Shown: positions 1 to 9,279, numbered from the stretch's first letter. The stretch: DNA of 15,405 bases from Cellvibrionales bacterium UBA1963 (GCA_002336035.1 DDED01000027.1:1-15405), one strand, 5' to 3'. Notes: generated by a model not told the origin, from the letters alone. Numbers and translations: made by a program.

Positions 1-485
1 TCAAGTTAGAATTAAACACGTTTTCTTTTAAAAAAATAGTCAAAAAAATCAATTATTCAACGTCTATTTCAAAGAAACGAAATATTGCAGAGGCCATCGC
101 TTTAGTCGGGTCACGCATATTTAATTTAGGCCTAAGCAGTAAAATGATGAAGATTTCAACGGCCACCATTAGCAACATACCTGATTATGGTGTTGGAGAC
201 ATGTATTTAAAAAACACCAAGTCAAAAGTATTGTCACTTTATCCACTGGGTTCAGTTACACAAGGCCAGGCCTTGGTATGCGTCAACTACACGCACAACA
301 AAAAAGTATTCATCGGCTTATCTGCAGACGGTGAATTATTTCCGGACTTAATAAAACTGGAGCACGGCTTTAATCAAGTCATTCGACGATTAAATAGTCA
401 GTACCAGTTTGACGGAGGCATCAATAAAAACACGCTTGATGATATCAATATAAGAAATATAGGAAAATCCTATGACCATGTTTAA
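1..485 (+). CDS. WS/DGAT-like O-acyltransferase, C-terminal part (5' end outside the window)
   Basis: The reading frame is open from base 3 to the TAA at 483-485 (160 residues), so the gene enters from the left edge; the first internal ATG at 144 is not taken as the start. What is visible matches the C-terminal (DUF1298) domain of wax ester synthase/diacylglycerol acyltransferases: an SNIPDYG segment where the family has SNVPGP, then a YL...LYPLG stretch, a GQALVCVNYT strand and IGLSADGELFPD, matching the family pattern of glycine-rich strand followed by D-x-x-x-x-P-D. Family members transfer an acyl group from acyl-CoA to an alcohol or diacylglycerol. The catalytic HHxxxDG motif would lie upstream and cannot be checked, so activity is not established. 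The gene overlaps the next one by 14 bases, which suggests translational coupling and shared function. The DNA is very A+T-rich. The family call is fairly firm; the acceptor alcohol is unknown. Confidence 0.72.
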   Translation, partial: KLELNTFSFKKIVKKINYSTSISKKRNIAEAIALVGSRIFNLGLSSKMMKISTATISNIPDYGVGDMYLKNTKSKVLSLYPLGSVTQGQALVCVNYTHNKKVFIGLSADGELFPDLIKLEHGFNQVIRRLNSQYQFDGGINKNTLDDINIRNIGKSYDHV

Positions 486-1305
486 TACCGTTATACCTAG
501 GGGATGGTATTTCATTTCTTACCTTAAAAAATTAAACCGTAAGAAACAAATCGAATTTTCATATTTTGGCGGAAGATTAACACTTATTACAAAAACGTTA
601 AAAGCCTCACTGAATTACCTGGTTGACAATACAATTATACGCAATCATTCTTTGCCCACCTTACTTTATAAGGATATGATTTTTGTCTATTACAGTGAAC
701 ATGGAAATCCCAGCACGAAAGAAGAAGAGTTATCATTAATTAACAAACTTATTAGTATTCAACATTTTGACCACCGAACAACATCTACATACTGCACTAA
801 AGTTCCAACCAGTTTATTCAATTTAAGCGAAAACATTGTTGATAGCGCACACTTTCCGATTGTTCATTCTCACCTCAGTTCGCTAGAAATAGAGGATTTT
901 ATAACCGAGCCCTATTCGTTCGTTTTAAAAATAAAATTGATCACCAGCAGGATATTACTCTTTATTTCTCCCATGTCTTTGGACATTAAATTCACCTCAA
1001 TGAGTATTGGCACAGGCTTTTTCGCTGTTTATAGTCGAATGATTGAATGGGAGTGCATTACCTTTTTAACGCCAATCAATCACTCCACCACTCAAATAGT
1101 TTTATACGGCAATTTACACAAAATGTTTTTCTTTCCAAAATTTCTCAATCCTTTATTTAATATTTTTTTTGTTACGACGTTTGGCAGAACCATTTTACAA
1201 GATATTAACATATGGAAAAAAAGAGAAATAACCCATCAACCTGTCCTTTCTACTGCTGATGGACCGATCATGAAATTCAGGAATTGGTACTCTAAATTCA
1301 TCTAA
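472..1305 (+). CDS. Rieske-oxygenase-related protein lacking the Rieske [2Fe-2S] segment
   Basis: This 277-residue protein is a sister of the next gene's product. Both begin with IP(R/K)GW and end with (H/D)-x-PVLS-x-x-DGPI. It keeps the non-haem iron site of Rieske oxygenases: N121-x-x-D124-x-x-H127-x4-H132 as the two His ligands with the bridging Asp, and D244 (LQDINIW) in the position of the carboxylate ligand. It has no C-x-H...C-x-x-H cluster motif; its only cysteines are C108 and C195. Anchors on both sides (IPRGW at 8-12, FVYY at 71-74) show that about 42 residues are missing exactly where the sister has its cluster. The frame is intact, so this looks like a maintained gene. ATG 472 follows AGGA at 461-464 and lies inside the end of the upstream gene; ATG 478 is a possible alternative. 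Known precedent: NdmC of caffeine N-demethylation also lacks its own Rieske centre. Inference: it works with the neighbouring complete oxygenase. Substrate unknown. Confidence 0.75.
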   Translation: MTMFNTVIPRGWYFISYLKKLNRKKQIEFSYFGGRLTLITKTLKASLNYLVDNTIIRNHSLPTLLYKDMIFVYYSEHGNPSTKEEELSLINKLISIQHFDHRTTSTYCTKVPTSLFNLSENIVDSAHFPIVHSHLSSLEIEDFITEPYSFVLKIKLITSRILLFISPMSLDIKFTSMSIGTGFFAVYSRMIEWECITFLTPINHSTTQIVLYGNLHKMFFFPKFLNPLFNIFFVTTFGRTILQDINIWKKREITHQPVLSTADGPIMKFRNWYSKFI

Positions 1306-1321
1306 AAAAGGATTGATACCA

Positions 1322-2296
1322 ATGACCACAATAAAAAGTGTTGACTTCAATAAAATACCAAAAGGCTGGTTTGTTATTGGGAAAAGTTCGCTTATAAAAA
1401 AAGGCAACGTAAAAACGATCCATTATTTTGATCAAGAATTTGTGATCTATCGAGGGAAGAATAGAGAAATCACCATTTTAACGCCTCATTGTGTTCATTT
1501 AGGGGCTCACCTAGGCGATGGCGTTATTGTTAACAACTGTTTACGCTGTCCTTTTCATGGATGGGAATACAATAGCCAAGGGCAAGTTATAAAAATCCCC
1601 TTCACAAACACTATCCCACGACGAGCCAGAAAAAAAACGCTTCCAAATAAAGAAATCAATGGATTTATTTTCGTTTACTTTACCCATGATAATGAACCGC
1701 CCATTCCATTTCCCATTGTTAGCTTTTTAAACCAACCCCACTGGAAGTATTCACATGTGAGAGAATCGATCATTGATGCAAGTATTTACAGCATCTCTGA
1801 GAACCTCGGAGATAAGGCGCATTTTCCTGTTGTCCATGATACTTTTGTAAGTCATGCACAGCTAGATTCATTCATTACTGAAGAAAATAACAATTTAAAA
1901 GCAAAATTATCTGTGTCCACCAAAAAGGGGTTTTGTTGGCGAGCTCAAAATATAGAGATAACTCTTAAAACACTTGGAGGCATCAGTGCTGCCATTTCAC
2001 AGTTTCATTTATTTTCTTTTCCATCCACATCGGTTCATGCACTTATATTTATCACCCCCATCGATTCAACGTCCCTACTTATGACAAAAATAGTTGCTGT
2101 TGAAAACAAAAAGAATAATTTTTTAAATTTTCTTTATAATTTCATCACTTCACGGGTTATCTGGCAAACAATAATAGAAGACAGTTCAATCTGGGAAAAG
2201 AGAATTGTTTTAGATCACCCTGTGCTCTCCTCTGATGACGGCCCTATAATTCCACTTAGAAAATGGATGGCCCAATTTTACCCATTAAAAAAATGA
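1322..2296 (+). CDS. Rieske non-haem iron oxygenase, alpha subunit (complete)
   Basis: A 324-residue oxygenase. The N-terminal Rieske domain has C57-x-H59 (CVHLGAHLG) and C76-x-x-H79 (CPFHGW) for the [2Fe-2S] cluster. The catalytic domain has N161-x-x-D164-x-x-H167-x4-H172 and a likely third iron ligand D287 (EDSSIWE). The HLGAHLG/CPFHGW signature and the size resemble the KshA/DAF-36-like group, several of which act on steroids; this is recalled similarity, not a search, and the substrate is unknown. Such enzymes use O2 and electrons from a reductase, and no ferredoxin or reductase gene is visible in this window. ATG 1322 is chosen over the in-frame TTG at 1313 because AAGGA (1308-1312) stands 9 bases before it. 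It lies 16 bases after the Rieske-less paralogue, in the same frame direction, so the two are almost certainly co-transcribed and probably arose by tandem duplication. It is A+T-rich like its upstream neighbours. Confidence 0.85.
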   Translation: MTTIKSVDFNKIPKGWFVIGKSSLIKKGNVKTIHYFDQEFVIYRGKNREITILTPHCVHLGAHLGDGVIVNNCLRCPFHGWEYNSQGQVIKIPFTNTIPRRARKKTLPNKEINGFIFVYFTHDNEPPIPFPIVSFLNQPHWKYSHVRESIIDASIYSISENLGDKAHFPVVHDTFVSHAQLDSFITEENNNLKAKLSVSTKKGFCWRAQNIEITLKTLGGISAAISQFHLFSFPSTSVHALIFITPIDSTSLLMTKIVAVENKKNNFLNFLYNFITSRVIWQTIIEDSSIWEKRIVLDHPVLSSDDGPIIPLRKWMAQFYPLKK

Positions 2297-2585
2297 GATC
2301 AATTTATTATTCTGTACTGTTTACTGCATCAAAAAGACATTCGCTCCCTACCAATACACGCTTCATATTAGTATTTACTTTAAATCACATTCACTCATCA
2401 TTTTAATAGCGAGCCATCTCTGGCTTAAAATATTACTCACTATTTCCCTTTGTAAAGCCATAGTTTTAATTTTTTAATTGTTTATGCAAGCTTTATTTAA
2501 TCATCATCTCCCTTTATTTTACATTTAAACGGCTGACATCTTCTATGCTTATTCACACGTCTTTCTTTCTCTTGGAAACTCTATT
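2297..2585. other. A+T-rich intergenic region
   Basis: These 289 bases contain no convincing ORF. The only secondary structure seen is a weak 5-bp hairpin (AGCCA/TGGCT at 2412-2416 and 2421-2425) without a following T-tract, so no terminator is called. A promoter for the downstream gene would be expected here, but the DNA is so A+T-rich that none stands out. The next gene's ribosome binding site is GGAAA at 2574-2578. Confidence 0.5.
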
Positions 2586-4127
<1,542 letters not shown>

Positions 4128-4203
4128 GAAGTGAGCCACATTAGCTCTTATAGCTGCCACACTCGAGGGCTTTGAACTGATTCTTTCGGCAAACCACGTC
4201 ATA

Positions 4204-4209
4204 TATAAT
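4204..4209 (+). promoter_or_regulatory. Candidate -10 box before the EamA transporter gene
   Basis: A perfect TATAAT lies 72 bases before the transporter ATG. The hexamer 17 bases upstream (4181-4186, TTCTTT) is a poor -35 match, so this is only a candidate for the start of the transporter-SDR-arfB transcript. Confidence 0.35.
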
Positions 4210-4281
4210 TTCTCCTTTTACGTTCACCTCACTACCATTTTTAGGTTAAACTACCGCTGAAACTCATTACCTTGACACAAT

Positions 4282-5193
4282 ATGACTAACATCACGACTC
4301 AATCGCGAATTAATAGCAAGCAAAATACTTTAAGCGGGATCACGCTTGGGCTTTTTACTGTTTTTATCGGCAGCATTTTGTCTGTTGTTGTTAAGTTCAT
4401 ATCTTCAGATGTTAATATCTTTACTATTATTTTTTTTCAATTTGGCATTTGCTTACTGTGTATAATGCCGTGGCTGATCACTAACGGTATTAATGAATTA
4501 AAGACGGATCAGCCAGTCACACATTTTATTCGGGGTGTGTTTGGTTGCCTGAGCTTTTATGCTTTTTATTTTTCTATTAATCATATCTCTTTAGCAGAGG
4601 CCTCATTACTTCGTCACAGCGCACCACTCATCGTGCCGCTCATATTGTTTTTTTTCTATCGAACTAAGATTCCATTAGTACGCTGGTCAGCCTTACTGCT
4701 AGGTTTTATTGGGATCACTATTATATTGAGACCGACTCAAGGCCAGTTTAGCTTCTGGCATTTGATCGGTTTATGTTCGGGAATTGGATTAGCTTTTTCA
4801 ATGGTATTAACCCGCAAACTGAGTAAGTACGAACCTGAAAAAAGAATTCTTTTTTACTATTTTCTTATCTCATTACTGGGCTCAACACCTTTATTTATTA
4901 TCAATTTCAAACCCATACCCATGCAAACAATTCCTTGGTTACTTTTGATTGGCCTTGGTATGTATTTCGCTTTTATACCTTATACGCGAGCTTATGCTTA
5001 TGCTAAATCTTCTATTGTGTCAGCAACTAGCTACTTTGCAGTGATATACGCTGGCCTATTTGACTGGTTATTATGGGATATACTTCCTAAGCAATATACG
5101 GTGATAGGCACGTTGGTTATACTTTTAGCTGGGCTCATCATAGTTCGTGAAAGCATCATGGAAGAAAAACGGTTTTCGGAGTCAAGTCAATGA
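4282..5193 (+). CDS. EamA/DMT-family transporter
   Basis: A 303-residue, very hydrophobic protein with about ten predicted membrane helices arranged as two EamA repeats (roughly residues 17-150 and 155-292). The first repeat ends with the typical helix plus ILRP (148-151). The central stretch RGVFGCLSFYAFYFSI (84-99) followed by LAEASLL...APL is characteristic of the drug/metabolite transporter superfamily, whose members export amino acids, metabolites or drugs through the inner membrane; the substrate cannot be read from sequence. No good ribosome binding site precedes ATG 4282, but an in-frame stop (4273-4275) lies just upstream and the first helix begins near residue 18, so this start fits. 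Its stop overlaps the next start as ATGA, indicating translational coupling with the SDR gene. Confidence 0.85.
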   Translation: MTNITTQSRINSKQNTLSGITLGLFTVFIGSILSVVVKFISSDVNIFTIIFFQFGICLLCIMPWLITNGINELKTDQPVTHFIRGVFGCLSFYAFYFSINHISLAEASLLRHSAPLIVPLILFFFYRTKIPLVRWSALLLGFIGITIILRPTQGQFSFWHLIGLCSGIGLAFSMVLTRKLSKYEPEKRILFYYFLISLLGSTPLFIINFKPIPMQTIPWLLLIGLGMYFAFIPYTRAYAYAKSSIVSATSYFAVIYAGLFDWLLWDILPKQYTVIGTLVILLAGLIIVRESIMEEKRFSESSQ

Positions 5194-5996
5194 ACATTAC
5201 AAATACAAGCGTTGTTATAACTGGAGCTGGAAGTGGCATTGGCGCAGCCCTTGCTGAAAAATTATCACATTTAGGGGCTAATCTGGCTTTGGTTGACCTG
5301 CGCACAGATCGATTAGATATTTTAGCCAGCAAGCTTATCAACTCATCGAATACGATCACCACACATAGCGTTGATGTAAGTGATCCCATGGCTATGCAAG
5401 CAATGGCTGCCGATGTTATTTTAAAGCATCAACATATTGATATCGTTATCAACAACGCAGGTGTCACTTTGTGGGGCTACTTCGAAGACAACGAGCTTGA
5501 AGACTTTCAATGGTTATTTAATATAAATTTCTTTGGCGTAGTTCATGGTTGTAAATTCTTTTTACCCCATTTAAAAACTCGCCCTGAAGCAAAAATTGTT
5601 AATGTATCCAGCATGTTTGGCTGGACTGCCGTCGCCAGTCAATCGGCTTATTGTGCAAGTAAATTCGCAGTCCGTGGCTTTTCTGAAGCGCTTTATACCG
5701 AGTTAGAAGAAACGAATGTTAGCGTTATGTTGGTTCACCCAGGCGGCGTTAATACTAATTTAATGATCGATTCACGAGCGGCAAGCAATGAATTTCGCAC
5801 TTTTTTTGCGACAATGATGGAGCGCTCTAAAAGCCCAGAAGCAGTCGCTGAAAAAATCATCAAGGGCATTCAAAAAGATAAATTTCGAGTGAGAACAGGC
5901 CCTGAAGCCTACGTTACCGAGTGGATAAAACGACTGTCTCCTGTGTGGGGCCAAAAATTAATCGGTCGAGCTTTAAAAAAGAGCATGGGAGTTTAA
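5190..5996 (+). CDS. Classical short-chain dehydrogenase/reductase (SDR)
   Basis: A 268-residue SDR with the full set of motifs: nucleotide-binding TGAGSGIG (11-18), D36 at the end of the second strand (favouring NAD(H)), NNAG (88-91), and catalytic S141, Y154 and K158 (YCASK). HPGGV (183-187) is the usual cofactor-side loop after the sixth strand. A C-terminal extension of about 50 residues (EWIKRLSP, basic end) is longer than in minimal SDRs and may cover the active site or touch a membrane. SDRs of this kind interconvert hydroxyl and keto groups; the substrate is unknown. GGAG (5178-5181) lies 8 bases before the ATG, and the 4-base overlap with the transporter gene suggests the two are made together. 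Four bases separate its stop from arfB. Confidence 0.85.
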   Translation: MNITNTSVVITGAGSGIGAALAEKLSHLGANLALVDLRTDRLDILASKLINSSNTITTHSVDVSDPMAMQAMAADVILKHQHIDIVINNAGVTLWGYFEDNELEDFQWLFNINFFGVVHGCKFFLPHLKTRPEAKIVNVSSMFGWTAVASQSAYCASKFAVRGFSEALYTELEETNVSVMLVHPGGVNTNLMIDSRAASNEFRTFFATMMERSKSPEAVAEKIIKGIQKDKFRVRTGPEAYVTEWIKRLSPVWGQKLIGRALKKSMGV

Positions 5997-6000
5997 GCTC

Positions 6001-6414
6001 ATGCTTCGCATAAATTCGTCAATAAGTTTCTCTGAATCAGAAATTGATTTCTCAGCTATTCGCGCACAAGGATCGGGCGGTCAAAATGTGAATAAAGTCT
6101 CGACAGCTATTCATTTACGGTTTGATATAAAAGCCTCGTCTTTAGCTGAACAGCATCAATTGAAGTTATTAAGAGCCAATGACCAACGAATAAATAAGCT
6201 GGGGGTCATCATCATTAAGGCGCAAAGTTTTCGAAGCCAAGAAAAAAATCGAGCCGATGCTATTGATCGCCTTACACGAACTATTAGGGATATACTGACT
6301 GAAAATAAACCTCGCTTTTCAACCAGACCCAGTAAGCGCGCTCAACGCAAACGAGTAGATTCAAAGACGCAACGCGGCAAGACAAAATCCCTTAGGGGAA
6401 AAGTGATAGAATAA
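6001..6414 (+). CDS. arfB: Alternative ribosome-rescue factor ArfB (peptidyl-tRNA hydrolase YaeJ)
   Basis: A 137-residue protein with the release-factor catalytic motif GSGGQNVNK (GGQ at residues 26-28) near the N-terminus and a long, strongly basic C-terminal tail (about 108-135, rich in R and K, with RPSKRAQRKR). This is the layout of ArfB/YaeJ, which releases peptides from ribosomes stalled without a stop codon by placing the basic tail in the empty mRNA channel. The length matches the family (about 140 residues), and full-length release-factor domains for codon recognition are absent. GGGAG (5987-5991) stands 9 bases before the ATG, inside the end of the SDR gene, so it probably shares that transcript. 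It seems unrelated in function to its neighbours. Confidence 0.92.
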   Translation: MLRINSSISFSESEIDFSAIRAQGSGGQNVNKVSTAIHLRFDIKASSLAEQHQLKLLRANDQRINKLGVIIIKAQSFRSQEKNRADAIDRLTRTIRDILTENKPRFSTRPSKRAQRKRVDSKTQRGKTKSLRGKVIE

Positions 6415-6457
6415 TAGACCACTAGCAGTTTAAATACTCAATTGAAAAAAATTAACA

Positions 6458-6486
6458 TCAACAGACTCATTCATAAACTATATTAT
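6458..6486 (+). promoter_or_regulatory. Candidate sigma-70 promoter for the phosphotransferase gene
   Basis: TCAACA (6458-6463, four of six consensus bases) and TATTAT (6481-6486, five of six) are 17 bases apart. Transcription would start near 6493 and give a leader of about 27 bases before ATG 6520. No terminator was seen after arfB, so read-through from upstream is also possible. Confidence 0.35.
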
Positions 6487-6519
6487 GGGTTATTTTAGTG
6501 ATTAACAAAGAATACGACT

Positions 6520-8901
6520 ATGGCCAGTAATATCCTCACCCTTGCACAAATTAGCGATCAAGACGTCGGCGGCAAAGCCAAAGGCTTGGCCGAATTGACC
6601 CGCTTAGGACTTTCAGTTCCGCCAGCATTTGTTATTCCAGCCGCAAAGATTAACCAGCATCCTGACGATCTAGATGCACACTACCAAGCTATTGGTGGTG
6701 GATTAGTCGCGGTTAGATCTTCTGCTATCGGTGAAGATGGCGATGAAAGTTCATTTGCAGGTCAATATGAAACGTTACTGAATGTGAGTGGCTTAGACAA
6801 TTTAAAATTGGCTATTAACCAATGCATTTCTTCACTTTCAAGCGAGCATGCCAATGCGTATAAAGCAGAGCATGCCGAGCTTGGAGACGTTGATATGTGC
6901 GTTGTTATCCAGCGCATGGTCGACCCACGTGCTGCAGGGGTTCTATTCACGGCCGATCCAGTAACGGGTCGCCATGACCGGTTAATTATTGATGCCGTCG
7001 CTGGGTTAGGAGAAGCGCTAGTCAGCGGCGAAGTCACCCCCGATCACTTTGAATTAGATCTCTCCAATACATTAATTCACTCGGAGCTCACCTCAACAAC
7101 GGCGATTCTCGATAATGATGATATTCGTAGGCTTGCAGAAGGAGCAAGACAAGCAGCGCATGCCATCGCTGCGCTTCTTGATATGGAGTGGGCAATTGAT
7201 CAAAGTGGAGAGTTATTCTGGCTGCAAGCTCGACCAATCACAACTTTAGGCTCTGATTTAAACGAACTTGACACCGCCATACCGGCTGACCATGTCATTA
7301 CTCGCTGCAATGTGGGTGAAATGATGCCAGGGGCCGTATGCCCACTGACCTTTACTGTGCAAGGACGGGCCATAGAACATGGCATGCAACACATGCATCT
7401 AAAGTATGCCGGCAGACCGACAATTAATGACGACTGGAGTCAAATCAACCTCTTTTTTGGTCACATGTTTATTAACATGTCAGGCGGATTAGAATCTTCA
7501 CGCTACGTGTCGATTAATACGCCAGAAACAATGGGGCAAAGCCTCTGTGGCGGCCCAGTGCCTGAATTAAAACCATTAACTGACACCGCACCGATCTGGC
7601 GGCGATGGTGGGGCACGTTAACGTTTATTCGTTACTGCTTGCAGGGACAAAAATACCTAACTGAATTTGAAACACGGTTTAAACATGGTTTTATTGCCTA
7701 CAGCAATGACAGTCAAACTATGATGCAAGCTATTAACGATTATTTCCCGTGGATACTTGAAACTAATGAAGTGCACTTACGTTGTTCTGCCCTATCGGGC
7801 GTAATGGAAGGGGTCATTCAAGCCTTAGTGTCAGGCGGAGGCCAAACACCCGATAACAATCAGCAAGCAGAAGCGGCGCGTTTGCTCGCTGGAGCCTCTG
7901 AAGTAGAAAGTGCCGTAATGGTTGATCGTTTAGAAAATGTGGTTGGCATTATTGCTGAGCACCCGGATGCAGTCAGTGCGTTTCAAACCACAACACCAGC
8001 TAAAGCCTTTGAGTGGTTAAGCAGCGATGCGGCGGGTGCAGCACAATTGCGGTTTAAAGAGTTTCTAAGCGAGCATGGCCATCGCACTATTCGTGAGCTT
8101 TGCGTGCGTGAAAAAGGCTGGATTGACGAACCCGAGAAGCTAATTGTGACCATGCAAGTATCTGTTTCTGCTCGCCTGCAGGGTAGCTATAGGGCAAGAA
8201 AAGCAGATAAAGTCGCACTTCATGAGTTACCTAAGTTGTTACAAAAAGCATTACCCGTTGCACATAACGCGATTCGTCGCAGAGAACACACCAAATCAAT
8301 GCTGGTATTAGTCACCCACCGATTGAAACGAGGTTATCGACACTTAGCTAAACTACTGGTTCAAGAAGGGCACTTACCTGACGAAGATTTAGTTTTCTTT
8401 TTTACTCACGATGAACTGAATGACTTTACTCGACGGCCAACGATTGAATGGGCAGAAAAGGCTCGCCAACGAAGAATTGCACTGTCATTTCATGAAAAAA
8501 TGGAATTTAATGACATCTATGTCGGTAAGCCTGAACCCGTTCAATGGGTCCCGCCTGAGAATACCAACAACGGAGAACTCAGTGGCAGGCCTGTTAGTCG
8601 TGGCATCATCGAAGGTTATGCTAGGGTCGCACTCACCATCGAAGAAGCGGCCGCCTTACAGCCTGGTGAAATATTAATTGCACCCATTACCGATGTTGGC
8701 TGGACGCCCTATTTTAATGTAATCGGCGGACTGGCAACGGATGTTGGCTCAGCCGTATCACACGGTGCTGTTATTGCACGTGAATACGGTTTGCCAGCAA
8801 TAGTAAATTTACGACAAGCCACTAAGCAATTCAAAACTGGCGATAAGGTACGCCTCGACGCTGACAAAGGACTTCTAACGCTTCTTGATAGCAGGGACTA
8901 A
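6520..8901 (+). CDS. PEP-synthase/rifampicin-phosphotransferase-family enzyme, substrate unknown
   Basis: This 793-residue protein has the three-part layout of the family. The N-terminal PPDK-type ATP-grasp domain (about 1-242) shows GGKAKGLAEL (17-26), VRSSAIGED with R66, the SSFAGQYET segment, Q131, TADPVTG (144-150) and LQARPIT (235-241). The central domain (about 255-680) contains GEMMPGAVCPLT (266-277), EHGHRTIRE (518-526) and LPDEDLVFFFTHDEL, matching the rifampicin phosphotransferase middle domain in pattern. The C-terminal swivelling domain (about 685-793) carries the phospho-accepting H748 in SAVSHGAVIAREYGLPA. Family chemistry splits ATP to AMP and phosphate via a phospho-His that moves between active sites. 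The C-terminal TIM barrel that binds pyruvate in true PEP synthase is missing, so PEP synthesis is unlikely and phosphoryl transfer to a small molecule more likely. Only a weak Shine-Dalgarno sequence is seen. It converges with the acyl-CoA synthetase operon, leaving 9 bases. Confidence 0.82.
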   Translation: MASNILTLAQISDQDVGGKAKGLAELTRLGLSVPPAFVIPAAKINQHPDDLDAHYQAIGGGLVAVRSSAIGEDGDESSFAGQYETLLNVSGLDNLKLAINQCISSLSSEHANAYKAEHAELGDVDMCVVIQRMVDPRAAGVLFTADPVTGRHDRLIIDAVAGLGEALVSGEVTPDHFELDLSNTLIHSELTSTTAILDNDDIRRLAEGARQAAHAIAALLDMEWAIDQSGELFWLQARPITTLGSDLNELDTAIPADHVITRCNVGEMMPGAVCPLTFTVQGRAIEHGMQHMHLKYAGRPTINDDWSQINLFFGHMFINMSGGLESSRYVSINTPETMGQSLCGGPVPELKPLTDTAPIWRRWWGTLTFIRYCLQGQKYLTEFETRFKHGFIAYSNDSQTMMQAINDYFPWILETNEVHLRCSALSGVMEGVIQALVSGGGQTPDNNQQAEAARLLAGASEVESAVMVDRLENVVGIIAEHPDAVSAFQTTTPAKAFEWLSSDAAGAAQLRFKEFLSEHGHRTIRELCVREKGWIDEPEKLIVTMQVSVSARLQGSYRARKADKVALHELPKLLQKALPVAHNAIRRREHTKSMLVLVTHRLKRGYRHLAKLLVQEGHLPDEDLVFFFTHDELNDFTRRPTIEWAEKARQRRIALSFHEKMEFNDIYVGKPEPVQWVPPENTNNGELSGRPVSRGIIEGYARVALTIEEAAALQPGEILIAPITDVGWTPYFNVIGGLATDVGSAVSHGAVIAREYGLPAIVNLRQATKQFKTGDKVRLDADKGLLTLLDSRD

Positions 8902-8910
8902 AGTTTCGGA

Positions 8911-9279
8911 CTACACATAACAAATAGCCGCTATTTTGTTGCCATCAAGATCACGGAAATAAGCCGCATAAGACATTTCACCTCTCTTGCCAGGCTTACC
9001 TTCACACTGGGCGCCTAAGGCAATCGCTTTTTGATAGATGCTATCTACTTTGTCAGAATTTTCAGCGGCTAAAGCAACCATACTGCCATTACCCACTGTC
9101 GCCTTATTCTCATCGGCAGGAATGCAAACAGAAATGCCAGGGCCGCCGCCCTCAACCATCCAAAACACCATGCGCTCACTTGCCATCACACGGCTTGCAC
9201 CGAACTCAGCCAGTAACTGGTCATAAAAGATTGCTGCCTTAGCCAAATCATTGGTACCAAGAATAATATAATTAATCAT
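8911..9279 (-). CDS. VOC (glyoxalase/bleomycin-resistance fold) protein without canonical metal ligands
   Basis: A 122-residue single-module vicinal-oxygen-chelate protein: the opening strand and GTNDL, AAIFYDQLLAEFGA (15-28), and the closing YFRDLDGNKI (107-116). Positions that usually hold the metal ligands are changed: the first-strand His is Y4, the second His falls at M67, and the Glu after DGNKI is A117. Similar VOC proteins with a GTND opening and DGNK closing motif commonly lack these ligands, so it may act without metal or only bind a ligand; this is inference. Start ATG at 9279 is supported by AGGG seven bases upstream. It is the last gene of the minus-strand run, 24 bases after the acyl-CoA synthetase, and presumably serves that pathway, but no reaction can be assigned. 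Confidence 0.8.
   Translation of the reverse strand: MINYIILGTNDLAKAAIFYDQLLAEFGASRVMASERMVFWMVEGGGPGISVCIPADENKATVGNGSMVALAAENSDKVDSIYQKAIALGAQCEGKPGKRGEMSYAAYFRDLDGNKIAAICYV

Noticed and set aside
144..485. A complete small gene starting at ATG 144
   Set aside because: The same frame is open to the left edge and the upstream residues fit a longer acyltransferase, so 144 is an internal methionine.
600..680. Frameshift or sequencing error as the cause of the missing Rieske motif
   Set aside because: The reading frame is continuous with sister-like sequence on both sides, and no C-x-H or CPFHGW-like coding was seen in the other plus-strand frames of this stretch, so a true deletion fits better.
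1313..1324. TTG at 1313 as start of the complete Rieske oxygenase
   Set aside because: ATG at 1322 has AAGGA at a normal distance of 9 bases, while TTG 1313 would leave that site directly against the start codon.
2412..2425. Hairpin AGCCA/TGGCT as a terminator after the Rieske pair
   Set aside because: The stem is only 5 bp and is not followed by a T-tract.
4272..4277. TTGACA, a perfect -35 hexamer
   Set aside because: It lies 5 bases before the transporter ATG and has no -10 box 16-18 bases downstream, so it cannot serve this gene and is probably chance.
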